Assembly (NCBI RefSeq): GCF_029625315.1
Contig: NZ_CP121110.1
Coordinates: 2,551,001-2,615,000 of the forward strand
Direction of reading: 5' to 3'
DNA: 64,000 nucleotides
Source of the DNA: Flavobacterium ginsengisoli
Lineage (GTDB): Bacteria; Bacteroidota; Bacteroidia; Flavobacteriales; Flavobacteriaceae
Part shown: positions 1 to 9,066 of the stretch, piece by piece
Layout: every line of letters starts with the position of its first letter
Numbering within the stretch: the first letter of the stretch is position 1
Made by a program: the position numbers and the translations under genes
Notes under the pieces: model-generated
The model's input: only the letters and a program-made list of their open reading frames with translations
Database searches by the model: none
Told to the model about the DNA's origin: nothing

Positions 1-141
1 ATTCAAAAACTAAAAACCTCTTCTAAATTTGATATTTTAAGAAAAAGAAAATAGTGCAGATGAATATTATAATTCAACATCAAACCAAGACAGGCTATAA
101 GTTTTCGTCGTAATTAAATAGCTTAAAGCCAGAAAATACCT

Positions 142-149
142 TATATTTG
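142..149 (+). promoter_or_regulatory. Candidate -7 box for the DUF983 gene
   Basis: TATATTTG fits the Bacteroidetes -7 consensus TAnnTTTG and lies about 75 bases before the start codon. No clear TTG -33 element is seen at the usual distance, so the call is tentative. The rest of bases 1-225 shows nothing recognisable. Confidence 0.35.
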
Positions 150-225
150 CTTTAAATAAATTCTCCCATTCAAACTGTATCCAAATACAATTGAGATGAA
201 TTAAAGACCATAAAATTTACTTAAA

Positions 226-609
226 ATGTTCAAAAGAGGTTCCAAGCTAAATAGTATCATTACAGGAAGTTGTCCAAAATGCCAAAAAGAAAGTATGTAT
301 GAAGACAAAAACCCACTTCATTTAAGTAAGGTTCTCAAAATGAATGAAAATTGTAGCCATTGCGGATTCAAATATCAAATTGAACCTTCGTTTTTTTACG
401 GCGCAATGTATGTTAGTTACGCACTAAATGTTGCTGTAGGAATTCTTGCTTTTATTGTTTCATTTGTTTTTTTTGAAGCAACAATAGAACAATCGTTTAT
501 CGCAATTATCCTAACATTAGTGGTTTTATTCCCTTTTGTATTACGCCTTTCGAGAAACCTATACATTAATATGTTTGTTTCTTATGATCCTAAGGCCGGT
601 CAGGAATAA
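226..609 (+). CDS. DUF983 family membrane protein
   Basis: A small protein of 127 residues. The N-terminus carries two CxxC pairs (CPKC near residue 16 and CSHC near residue 43) that look like a zinc ribbon. Two hydrophobic membrane segments follow, at roughly residues 57-85 and 88-108. This layout is the DUF983 family, common in Bacteroidetes and Alphaproteobacteria and without an established function. The gene converges on the FAD oxidoreductase and the two 3' ends overlap by 20 bases. Start chosen at the first ATG, which leaves the zinc ribbon complete. Confidence 0.8.
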   Translation: MFKRGSKLNSIITGSCPKCQKESMYEDKNPLHLSKVLKMNENCSHCGFKYQIEPSFFYGAMYVSYALNVAVGILAFIVSFVFFEATIEQSFIAIILTLVVLFPFVLRLSRNLYINMFVSYDPKAGQE

Positions 610-1663
610 GAGATTTCAAATATCTTTTGTGGAAACGTTTTATATCGGCTTCTTTATCTATTGGAGTTCCCGATTCAATATTATCATATAACATTTTTGC
701 TAAGGCAGGTCCAAGCATGACACCACGTGTTCCTAGTCCGTTAAGAATATGAATAGAACTGTACGCTTCGTGAGTTCCTACTAATGGTCTCCTATCTGCA
801 ACTGTAGGACGTACTCCTGCAAAGTGTTTTACAATTTCAAAATCGCACGTTATAATTTCCTTAATACGATCTAGAAGTTCTTGTTTTCCTTCTTCAGTAG
901 GAAGATCTGTTTTATCGTGCCAATTGTAAGTAGCTCCAACTTTAAACAAATTGCCACCTACTGGTAAAATAAAAACACTGGTATTAACAATTAAATCTAA
1001 TTTCAAATCAGGTGCTTTTATTAAAAACAACTCCCCTTTTGTTCCATCCAAAGGAAGATAATTAAAATAAGGGTTTTTATGCAACCCAAAACCTTCTGCA
1101 AATATGATATTGCGTGCTTTAATATTTTTATATTGAATTCCTAAATCGAGAATCTCTAAAAAAGAACTATGAAAAGATTCTTCCAGAAGTAAATTATTCT
1201 CTTTTAAATATGCTCTGTAACTTTCTAATAATTGTCCTGTTTTGACATAACCTGTATGCAGAACTTCTCCATAATCGAAAGGAGAATCAATACCTTGATA
1301 TTTCTTAGTAATTATTTTGGTTGACAAAAAAGGAGCTAAGTTTATTTTATCAGAAGCCGCAAACCAATTATTTTGCTCTTCAATAGAAAAAAACTTTCTT
1401 AGAATTGGCATCTTAAAGTTAAATTTCTCTTGTAATTTATCTTCCACGACATCATAAAACTCATTCATCAGGACCAAATGATCCTTCGCATTCCAAACCT
1501 CACTGAAACGTTTTAAAATTACTGGATTATATAAACCTCCAGCAATCCTAGAAGAATTCTGAGACTTGTCATCAATAACTAAAATAGATTTATTGTTTTT
1601 AAGCGCAACTTCAGCGAAAGAAATTCCAGCCAAACCAGATCCGACGATTAAATAATCAAGCAT
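590..1663 (-). CDS. FAD-dependent oxidoreductase (DAO family)
   Basis: A protein of 357 residues that opens with a Rossmann dinucleotide-binding motif (VGSGLAGISF, residues 7-16), followed by an acidic residue at the end of the second strand. The C-terminal GVRPTVADRRPLVG segment is typical of the D-amino-acid oxidase/ThiO/glycine oxidase fold (DAO). It probably oxidises a small amine or amino acid, but the substrate cannot be read from the sequence. No signal peptide, so cytoplasmic. Monocistronic, between convergent DUF983 and the gldO terminator. Confidence 0.8.
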   Translation of the reverse strand: MLDYLIVGSGLAGISFAEVALKNNKSILVIDDKSQNSSRIAGGLYNPVILKRFSEVWNAKDHLVLMNEFYDVVEDKLQEKFNFKMPILRKFFSIEEQNNWFAASDKINLAPFLSTKIITKKYQGIDSPFDYGEVLHTGYVKTGQLLESYRAYLKENNLLLEESFHSSFLEILDLGIQYKNIKARNIIFAEGFGLHKNPYFNYLPLDGTKGELFLIKAPDLKLDLIVNTSVFILPVGGNLFKVGATYNWHDKTDLPTEEGKQELLDRIKEIITCDFEIVKHFAGVRPTVADRRPLVGTHEAYSSIHILNGLGTRGVMLGPALAKMLYDNIESGTPIDKEADIKRFHKRYLKSLIPDRP

Positions 1664-1685
1664 TGTGCAGTATATAGATAAAATA

Positions 1686-1720
1686 AAAAAACTCTTACTA
1701 CAAAGGTAGCAAGAGTTTTT
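1686..1720 (-). terminator. Rho-independent terminator after gldO
   Basis: A hairpin with loop AAAG and stem CTCTTACTAC/GTAGCAAGAG (one mismatch), flanked by A and T runs, starts 22 bases after the gldO stop. It is nearly identical to the hairpin after gldN (2853-2888). Confidence 0.85.
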
Positions 1721-1741
1721 CTTATTATTCAGTTTAAGACC

Positions 1742-2734
1742 TTAGTAATTCCACATATCTTCTTCAAAATTACGAATCTTCTCTTTTACTCTTTCAGATT
1801 CTAGCAATTGGCTTTGTGCATTATCTTTAATGTAATCTTTAATCTCACGATCACCATATACATTTTCCTCTTTATAGATAACAGAATTAAAATATCTAGA
1901 GTTTAAGATCTGATCAAACGAAATTGGCATTGCCGAATTTTTATCATTAAAAGCTTTTCCTTCATGCAATACTTCCCGTGCATTGGGGAAGAAAACCCAA
2001 AACAGCTCGATATAATCTTTCTCATCACTATTCATCGTGTAAACATCAGGGGTTACAGGACAAATTCCGAGCAGACGATATTTTAAATCACTTTGCCTTT
2101 TATCAAAATACCAAAATCCTTTAATCTTATACATACTAACGTCTGCAGCTGTCAAGTCTTGTTTCAAAATATATTCAGCAGGAACAGTTCTTGTTGGCCC
2201 AACAGTTTGATCAACATAAGTGACTTTTTTATTTTTTCCTGTTCCAGTAACAACCTTTTTCTTGACCACACGCGTTCTAAAGTCATCAGGATACTGATTA
2301 ATAAGCTCTCGCCCAGCATCGGTAGTATCAACACGCGATAGTGCGCCTTGAATATCTTTTAAAGACTTTTTTGTATTAAAATAGCTGTCGGCATAAACTT
2401 CTGTTATCTTTCCGCTTCTGATTCCTCTCGTCAAAATATCATATAATGAACGTCGTTCGGGACCAATATTAGCCGTATCCACGGGAAAATATAACGGAAA
2501 ATTGATTTTTTCATTCAAATCAATAATTTCCCAAACCATTTTCCCCATTAAAACATCTCTATCGTCAACATAACCATATGCTAGAGGTTTGTCGTTATCA
2601 GATATCATTTGAGCTGGTGTCTTAATTCCTATCTGATCGGCAGTTTTGGCATTAAGTAAATTAGACTGAGCGTTAGAAGATAGGCTTCCAAGAACAGTAA
2701 CAATAGCAACTAATAAATTTCTTACTTTCATCAT
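1742..2734 (-). CDS. gldO: GldO, paralogue of gliding/T9SS protein GldN
   Basis: A protein of 330 residues with an N-terminal signal peptide ending near SNAQS. It is collinear with GldN at 2911-3900 and closely similar over the whole length, including the shared stretch KQDLTAADV and the C-terminal NFE(E/Q)DMWNY. In F. johnsoniae, GldN and GldO are partly redundant periplasmic components that work with the GldK outer-membrane ring in type IX secretion. The gene has its own terminator and sits directly after that of gldN, so it may be transcribed by read-through or from its own promoter in the 176-base gap. The internal linker (KKKVVTGTGKNKKV) is basic in both paralogues. Confidence 0.93.
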   Translation of the reverse strand: MMKVRNLLVAIVTVLGSLSSNAQSNLLNAKTADQIGIKTPAQMISDNDKPLAYGYVDDRDVLMGKMVWEIIDLNEKINFPLYFPVDTANIGPERRSLYDILTRGIRSGKITEVYADSYFNTKKSLKDIQGALSRVDTTDAGRELINQYPDDFRTRVVKKKVVTGTGKNKKVTYVDQTVGPTRTVPAEYILKQDLTAADVSMYKIKGFWYFDKRQSDLKYRLLGICPVTPDVYTMNSDEKDYIELFWVFFPNAREVLHEGKAFNDKNSAMPISFDQILNSRYFNSVIYKEENVYGDREIKDYIKDNAQSQLLESERVKEKIRNFEEDMWNY

Positions 2735-2852
2735 GATAATTTTTACAAGACATTAAACGAAATTTTATTATAAATATTGTTATTTTTCCTACATAAATAA
2801 AAAATAATGCATTCCAATATCACTTCGGAACATTAATTGATTATAGACATAA

Positions 2853-2888
2853 AAAAAACTCTTACTACAAAGGTAGTAAGAGTTTTTT
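2853..2888 (-). terminator. Rho-independent terminator after gldN
   Basis: A perfect 16-bp stem around an AAAG loop ending in a T run lies 23 bases after the gldN stop. It matches the terminator after gldO almost base for base, as expected if the duplication that made gldO included the 3' flank. Confidence 0.88.
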
Positions 2889-2910
2889 AATTATCATGCT
2901 ATGTATCAAC

Positions 2911-3900
2911 TTAGTAGTTCCACATATCTTGTTCGAAGTTGCGAATTTTCTCTTTCACTCTTTCAGATTCTAATAACTGATTTTGTGCGTTATCCTTCAT
3001 GTAATCGCTAATAGCTCTATCTCCATAAAGGTTTTCTTCTTTGTAAATAACAGCGTTAAAACGTCTAGAATTTAAAATCTGATCAAATGAGATCGGAAGA
3101 GCTGAATTGTTGTCATTAAAAGCTTTTGCTTCATGCAGAGCTTCTCTGGCATTTGGGAAGAATACCCAAAACAATTCAATATAATCCTTTTCATCACTAT
3201 TCATTGTATAAACATCTGGAGTTACTGGGCAAATTCCTAGTAAACGATATTTTAACTCACTTTGACGTTTATCAAAATACCAATATCCTTTAATTTTATA
3301 CTGAGTAACATCTGCAGCAGTAAGATCTTGTTTTAAGATATATTCAGCAGGAACTGTTCTTGTAGGTCCAACTGTCTCTTCAACATAAGAAACTGATTTA
3401 TTTTTACCTTTACCAGAAACAACTTTTTTCTTCACAACTCGTGATTTATAGTCATCTGGGTATTGGTTAATTAACTCTCTACCTGCATCTGTTGTATCAA
3501 TACGAGATAATGATCCTTCGATGTCTTTCATAGATTTTTTAGTGTTGAAATAACTGTCAGTATACACTTCAGTAACTTTTCCACTTTTAATAGCTTTAGT
3601 TAAAACGTCATAAAGAGAACGTCTATTAGGACCAATATTAGCTGTATCTACCGGAAAATACATTGGAAAATTAATCTTCTCATTTAAGTCAATGATTTCC
3701 CATGTTGTTTTTCCCATCAAAACATCTCTATCATCTACATAGCCATAAGCCAAAGGCTTATCATTATCAGATATTAATTGAGCAGGAGTTTTAAGTCCAA
3801 TTTGAGCAGGAGTTTTAGCGTTTAGCAAATTAGATTGCGCATTAGAAGCAAAACCTCCAGCGATACAAAAAATAGCTATTAAAAAATTTCTTACTTTCAT
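2911..3900 (-). CDS. gldN: GldN, gliding motility and type IX secretion protein
   Basis: A protein of 329 residues with a signal peptide (SNAQS near residue 22). It matches the flavobacterial GldN family in length and position as the fourth gene after gldK, gldL and gldM. The GldN family is periplasmic and associates with the lipoprotein GldK beneath the outer membrane as part of the T9SS ring. The gene follows gldM after 45 bases and is presumably in the same transcript. Intact reading frame. The closely related gldO lies directly downstream. Confidence 0.95.
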   Translation of the reverse strand: MKVRNFLIAIFCIAGGFASNAQSNLLNAKTPAQIGLKTPAQLISDNDKPLAYGYVDDRDVLMGKTTWEIIDLNEKINFPMYFPVDTANIGPNRRSLYDVLTKAIKSGKVTEVYTDSYFNTKKSMKDIEGSLSRIDTTDAGRELINQYPDDYKSRVVKKKVVSGKGKNKSVSYVEETVGPTRTVPAEYILKQDLTAADVTQYKIKGYWYFDKRQSELKYRLLGICPVTPDVYTMNSDEKDYIELFWVFFPNAREALHEAKAFNDNNSALPISFDQILNSRRFNAVIYKEENLYGDRAISDYMKDNAQNQLLESERVKEKIRNFEQDMWNY

Positions 3901-3945
3901 CGTGGTATCGTTATAAGATATTGAATGTAGTTTACACTACCTTTA

Positions 3946-5490
3946 TTATTGTATTTCGTAAATTACAGGAGCAGTTCTTGGCAATAAATAACTACCAGCT
4001 CCAACAAGTTTAGTTTTAATTTCAGAAATAGTAACTTGGTCTCCTTTACCTGCTCTTGAAAGTACTTGTTTACATTGTGCATTCATTTTGTTTCCTGTAA
4101 CAACAACTGTAGGTTGTCCAGCAATTTTCATATTGAATCCAACAACATCTAACTCAACTTCAAAATCAAAATCAAGAAGTTTAGCTCCAATAGTAGCAAC
4201 TTCAAGGTTAGATCTAGGTCCTTTTACAACACCCATTTCACCTCTAATTGTTCCTGTTGGACCAGGAATACCTTTAATTCTGAATGTTTTCTTATCAGTT
4301 ACTTTATCACCGTTTGGTAAAGTACCTGTTACAGAAATTGTAGTTTCAGTACCTTGACCTGGGCTCATGTTATATTTTCCTGGTTTTCCAGCAGAAGATA
4401 AACCTGGAGCACTAGCAACAACTTTATTATCAGCAACACCAGCAAAAGAAACAGAGATAGGGTTAACAACACCTCTATACACTACGTTCATTTTGTCTGC
4501 AGAAATTGTAGCAGAGTTTGGTCTTGGAACTACAACGTAAGTACCTTTAAATGGTAGATTGATTTTTTTACCGTCTTCAATAAAATTGAATTGACCACCA
4601 ATGTTTTGTTCTCCAACACTTCCTGCTGTTAAGTTAATTTTTGCTTGTCCAGTAGCTGGATCTAATACTGCTCCTGAAACGCTTTCTGGTTTAGTATTTT
4701 CATCATAACGACCTAAAACAACTTTACCAGTAACTTTTTCACCTTGGAAATAAGCATTTTTATCTAAAACCACAATTGCCTGATAGTTGCTGTAAGAAGC
4801 AGCCTGAACAGCAGCTTTTCCTAAAGCACTGTTGTAAACATCAGTTTCAGCTTTTTGAACATCATTCTGCCATGCAGAAAGTTTTGCGACTGAAGCAATT
4901 GCAGGAAATCCTTTAAAGTGATAAGCTAAGTATTTTTCTTTTATACCTTCTTTATTTTTTACATCAGAAACATCAAATTTCTTCTCAACTTCTGCTATAA
5001 TGTTAGCATATTTTTTATCTGAACCTAAAGCAGCTTTTAAATCTGCTTTATACTTTTGGATTGCGACAATAATTGCATCTCCTTTTTTAGTATAACCATC
5101 TCCTGTGAACCAGTCATCGATGTTATCACCTCTATCCATAGCTTCGTATGGTAGTTTTCCAGTTTCTTTATCAATTTCATATCCTTTTATAGATTGAGCT
5201 TTTAAAGTTCCTAGATATGCATAAAAATCTTTTGAGATAGTTTCAACTTTATGAGCAGTTGCAGTTGCTACTGCAAATTCTCCTTTAGCTTCTGCTGCTT
5301 TTTGATCTAAAGCTTGCAATAAAGCAGTATTGTTTGTGATTGATGTAACATTAGAAGCTTCAAATTTTTCGTTAAATAAACCAAAACCTGAAATAACTTC
5401 TTTTGATACGTTCATTGCTAACATTGCGATGAAAACCAGATACATCAGGTTGATCATCTTCTGTCTAGGGGTTAATTTTCCTCCTGCCAT
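3946..5490 (-). CDS. gldM: GldM, T9SS/gliding motor periplasmic shaft
   Basis: A protein of 514 residues. A single N-terminal transmembrane helix (MINLMYLVFIAMLAMNV) is preceded by Arg9, which family work pairs with the membrane glutamate of GldL. The remainder is a long periplasmic region made of a helical domain and beta-rich domains, ending in LLPRTAPVIYEIQ. GldM and GldL form the proton-driven inner-membrane motor of type IX secretion and gliding. The gene lies 52 bases after gldL and 45 bases before gldN, all on one strand. The frame is open throughout. Confidence 0.96.
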   Translation of the reverse strand: MAGGKLTPRQKMINLMYLVFIAMLAMNVSKEVISGFGLFNEKFEASNVTSITNNTALLQALDQKAAEAKGEFAVATATAHKVETISKDFYAYLGTLKAQSIKGYEIDKETGKLPYEAMDRGDNIDDWFTGDGYTKKGDAIIVAIQKYKADLKAALGSDKKYANIIAEVEKKFDVSDVKNKEGIKEKYLAYHFKGFPAIASVAKLSAWQNDVQKAETDVYNSALGKAAVQAASYSNYQAIVVLDKNAYFQGEKVTGKVVLGRYDENTKPESVSGAVLDPATGQAKINLTAGSVGEQNIGGQFNFIEDGKKINLPFKGTYVVVPRPNSATISADKMNVVYRGVVNPISVSFAGVADNKVVASAPGLSSAGKPGKYNMSPGQGTETTISVTGTLPNGDKVTDKKTFRIKGIPGPTGTIRGEMGVVKGPRSNLEVATIGAKLLDFDFEVELDVVGFNMKIAGQPTVVVTGNKMNAQCKQVLSRAGKGDQVTISEIKTKLVGAGSYLLPRTAPVIYEIQ

Positions 5491-5542
5491 TTTTTTCTAA
5501 TTAGTCCTTAATTAATAAATATAATATCTAGTTAAAAACTAA

Positions 5543-6192
5543 TTATCCTTTGTTACTCATTGCAGAAAGCATACCACCATAAACACTGTTTAAAGAAGCA
5601 ATGTTTGCAGTCATAGAAGCCATTTGTTCTTTTAATTTAGAAGCGTTTTCAGCGATTTCTTTGTTAGCCTCAGCATTTCTAGAAGCGCTTTCTAATTGTA
5701 CTTTATATAAACTGTTTAATGATTCCATTTGAGCTGCATGACTAAAGATAACTCTTCACCGTATTTTTTAGTAGAAGCGATAGAATCAACTGTTGGAGCA
5801 ATTCCTTTAGCGACAGATTCGAAGTTTTTGATGCTGTTTCCTAAACTTGACATTAATTCACCGTCAATTTTAGCCTCTTTTAATAATGAATCTAATTTTT
5901 GAGATAATAATCCTTGAGCATCAGTTGGAGTTTCAGCTTTAGCCTTTTTTTCTCTAGCTTGTCCATTAGCTAATTCAGGGTAAACTAGAGTCCAATCTAG
6001 TTCTTCTTCAACTGGTTCGAAAGCAGAAAGCGCAAAAATTAACGCCTCAGTAAGTAATCCTACTGAAAGCATAACTGTACCTGTTAATGGTCCAATCTCG
6101 AAGTGAGTAATTTTGAATAACGCTCCAACGATTACCACTGCCGCTCCCATACCATAAGCGAAATTCATTGCTTTTTTACTTAATAATGCCAT
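5543..6192 (-). CDS. gldL: GldL, T9SS/gliding motor protein (frame break in sequence)
   Basis: GldL is the inner-membrane partner of GldM in the proton-driven T9SS motor. Two N-terminal membrane helices are present, with Tyr13, Lys27, His30 and the motor glutamate Glu49 (GLLTEALIF) all at family positions. A cytoplasmic helical tail ends in GGMLSAMSNKG. The start is the ATG of MALLSKKAMNF at 6192; upstream in-frame codons run into the gldK gap and are not family-like. The frame breaks at 5733-5742, where GCTGCATGAC probably stands for GCTGCAGC (two extra bases). Correcting this joins KYGEELSL to AAAQMESLN and yields 215 residues. A real mutation would abolish secretion and gliding, so a sequence error is more likely. 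Confidence 0.93.
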
Positions 6193-6247
6193 AATACTTT
6201 TTTTTAGGTTTAAAATAGATTTGTTGGATATTGATAAAATTATAAAA

Positions 6248-7645
6248 TTACTTTTTTCTGTTTCCGGTAACTTGCGTTCCCATATAATCTTGTACAGTTC
6301 TAAATCCGATATAACTTCTAGCAGAATCTGCATATTCGTGATCACGAGTACTTACTTGTAGGAAATAAGCAACGTCTTTCCAAGATCCTCCACGAACAAC
6401 TTTTCTTTGGTTTTTACCATCGATTACGTTTGGATTCATTGTAGAAACATATTCGTAAGCGTTTGGATTGTAAGCTGAATCCGTCCACTCAGAAACGTTT
6501 CCTGCCATGTTGTACAAGCCGTAACCATTTACATCGTAAGATTTAGCTTCAACAGTGTAAAGAGCTTCGTCAGCAGACATAATCTCCTCTACTTGGCTTA
6601 AAGTTTGCTAAGAAACAACCTCTATCACTCTTAGTATAAGGACCTCCCCAAGGGTAAGTTGCAGACTCCAGACCTCCTCTAGCGAAGCATATTCCCATTC
6701 TGCCTCAGTTGGCAATCTGAAAGCATTTACTAAGTCACGTCCTTTTTTCTTAGATTTAATGTAGCTATTTTTATTTAAAGTTCTCCAAGCACAAAATGCT
6801 TTAGCTTGTTTCCAAGTCACACCAACTACAGGATAATCTCCGTAAGCCTTGTGCCAGAAATAGTCATTGTGCATTGGCTCATTATATGAATAAGCAAAAT
6901 CTTTAATCCAAACTGCAGTATCAGGATAAACATTTACCTGTTCAGTTTTTACGAAGTCGCTTCTTTTTCCAACTTTAGCTTTTGCAGCGACCTGAATATC
7001 CATCCAAGAATAACGGAATTTCAATTTATTTACGTCAATTGTTCTTAAACCATTATATGATTCTTCAATTGGTAAATACATAGAGTCCATTACTTCAGCA
7101 TAATATTCATCTGGATATGCTTTTGTATCTTTAATTAACTTAACTTTTCTGTTTAATTTTCTTCCAGCATACGGATCGTCTTTTGTACCAACACTATAAT
7201 AGTTGTCATACATATATTTATCATAAGCTGTCATTTTTTCTGGATCAGAATCATTAAAAGCATAATCAGCAATACTTCCGCCTTTTTTACCTTTTCCATC
7301 AGTAGCTTTCTGACCTGTTTCGTCTGCTAAGATTGCCAAACGAACTCTCATTGTTGAGTCTTTTACCCACTCCACAAATTGACGGTACTCACTATTTGTA
7401 ATCTCTGTTTCATCCATGTAAAACGAACGAACAGTTACTGTTTTAGTTGGAGCATCTTCTACGTTAGCTAAATCAGCATCTGATTTACCCATAATAAAAG
7501 ATCCACCCGGAACTAATGTCATTCCATAAGGCTTCTCGGGATGCCATTTCCCTCCTGTAACACCAACTAATTCACCTTTGTCACCTGACTTACCACAGCC
7601 GATTACTAGTGTTAACATTGTCGCAAATGCAATAAACTTCTTCAT
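6248..7645 (-). CDS. gldK: GldK, T9SS/gliding lipoprotein (two frame breaks in sequence)
   Basis: GldK is an outer-membrane-associated lipoprotein that forms the T9SS ring with GldN. The start MKKFIAFATMLTLVIGC gives a lipoprotein signal with Cys17. The body is a formylglycine-generating-enzyme/sulfatase-modifying fold, seen in PTEAEWEYA and YGLYNMAGNVSEWTDS. Two frame breaks occur. At 6682-6690, GCGAAGCAT is best read as GCAGCAT, restoring EWEYAARGG. At 6573-6580, GCAGACAT is best read as GCAGCAT, restoring RGDYAADEALY. After both corrections the protein is 464 residues, the expected length. First gene of the gldKLMN(O) row. Confidence 0.92.
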
Positions 7646-7906
7646 ATAAATTTGGGATTATCTATTCATTATTAAAAGTCCGTAAACGTATTTATTATTT
7701 ATCTAAAAAACAATACTACTTGCGAATTTATTTTACCGTTCAAAAATAATGTTAAATAAAATAAAAAAAAATATTTTATCGACAAACTGTACCAAAAAAT
7801 CGATGTAAAACGTTAATTTTTATGTATTATAAACATTTTCTTACTAATTTATTTTAACCTTTTTAAACAGGTTTTAAAAATTTAAGATTTCACTTAAATT
7901 TTCGGT

Positions 7907-9058
7907 CTATAAAGCATTTTTTCGTTGCGCTTTCCACCATCTTTCTGGCAATTCTTGATTGCAAGCCGACAAATATTCATCATAAGAACAGGGTAATAAC
8001 GTATTTCTTTTCAATTTATTGCTCCCATTTGATTCAAATGGAATTTCTATCCACCAACGTTCTGTTTTATCACTTTTATAGAATATCAATTCTTCATCAT
8101 CTAACGGAACTATATACTTTAAATAATTTGCTCGGCTTCCAAACGGATACTCTTTTGAGCGATAGTGATACCCTTCAATAAAATACCATACAATCTGAGA
8201 AATAATAACCGACTCGGCTAGTGTGCTATTATGATTAAATATTCCAAAAGAAGAAACTTTATCACTTATACCAGCATATCTAGCTAGAGCGCAAATTTCT
8301 TTTCCATTAAATCCGTTTGGCTCAAAAGTCACCATATTTGCTGACGCAGAAGATTTTACAGAATTCAAATCTATACTAACCAAATCTGCATCTCTGAAAA
8401 CTGGCTCAGCCAGAGTGATTTTATTTGAGATTTCACCCAATCGATAAGCATCAAAAAATAATTTTTCAATCAAATCAATTTCTTCTTGTGAATTATAATA
8501 AGTCTGATATCCTATATTACAATAGTTAAAAAGGTTATTTGGCTCATCAATAATAATTTTTGTCAAATAAGAATTGGCTGAAACTGACTCGTTTTCCTTA
8601 CCAAAATCAAACTTATTATCAACAGCAACCAAATTTACCATTTGCTCTAAATCATCATAAGCACGATACAAAGCATAGGTCAAATCTTGAGAACCTCCCA
8701 GGACTATAGGAATGACTTTATTCTTAATTAATGTAGCTGTAACCTTCTTTAATGCATAGTAAGTATCCTCTACAGAATCGCCTGCAAGTATATCACCTAG
8801 ATCCGCAATTGAAGCATCCCAATTACCAGGAAACATACCATATAGCTTTTTACGTACAGCCGAAAGATTAACCTCGTTAATCATATTGATATTTGTACGG
8901 TCTTCTAAAACACCAATTATAGCAATATTAATCTGTTCAATATCAGGAAACTGATCTTGGGTATGAAAGACAACTTTGCTTCCAAGCTCTTGTGAAGACA
9001 GCGCTCCGACGAATTTTATAATTCCGTCATTAACTGGTTCTAGAAAATCAAATTCCAT
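7907..9058 (-). CDS. Arginase-fold protein with degenerate metal site
   Basis: A protein of 383 residues recognisable as ureohydrolase fold from three motifs in order, but metal ligands are altered in each. The family GGxH motif is GGSQD (residues 121-125, His to Gln). DAHxD is DNKFD (147-151, His to Lys). SxDxD is SIDLN (228-232, second Asp to Asn). Annotation pipelines would call it formimidoylglutamase or arginase, but with these ligands missing hydrolysis of arginine or agmatine is unlikely. It lies between topA and gldK on the same strand, 8 bases after topA. A structural or regulatory role is an inference only. Confidence 0.75.
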   Translation of the reverse strand: MEFDFLEPVNDGIIKFVGALSSQELGSKVVFHTQDQFPDIEQINIAIIGVLEDRTNINMINEVNLSAVRKKLYGMFPGNWDASIADLGDILAGDSVEDTYYALKKVTATLIKNKVIPIVLGGSQDLTYALYRAYDDLEQMVNLVAVDNKFDFGKENESVSANSYLTKIIIDEPNNLFNYCNIGYQTYYNSQEEIDLIEKLFFDAYRLGEISNKITLAEPVFRDADLVSIDLNSVKSSASANMVTFEPNGFNGKEICALARYAGISDKVSSFGIFNHNSTLAESVIISQIVWYFIEGYHYRSKEYPFGSRANYLKYIVPLDDEELIFYKSDKTERWWIEIPFESNGSNKLKRNTLLPCSYDEYLSACNQELPERWWKAQRKNAL

Positions 9059-9066
9059 TTATATAC

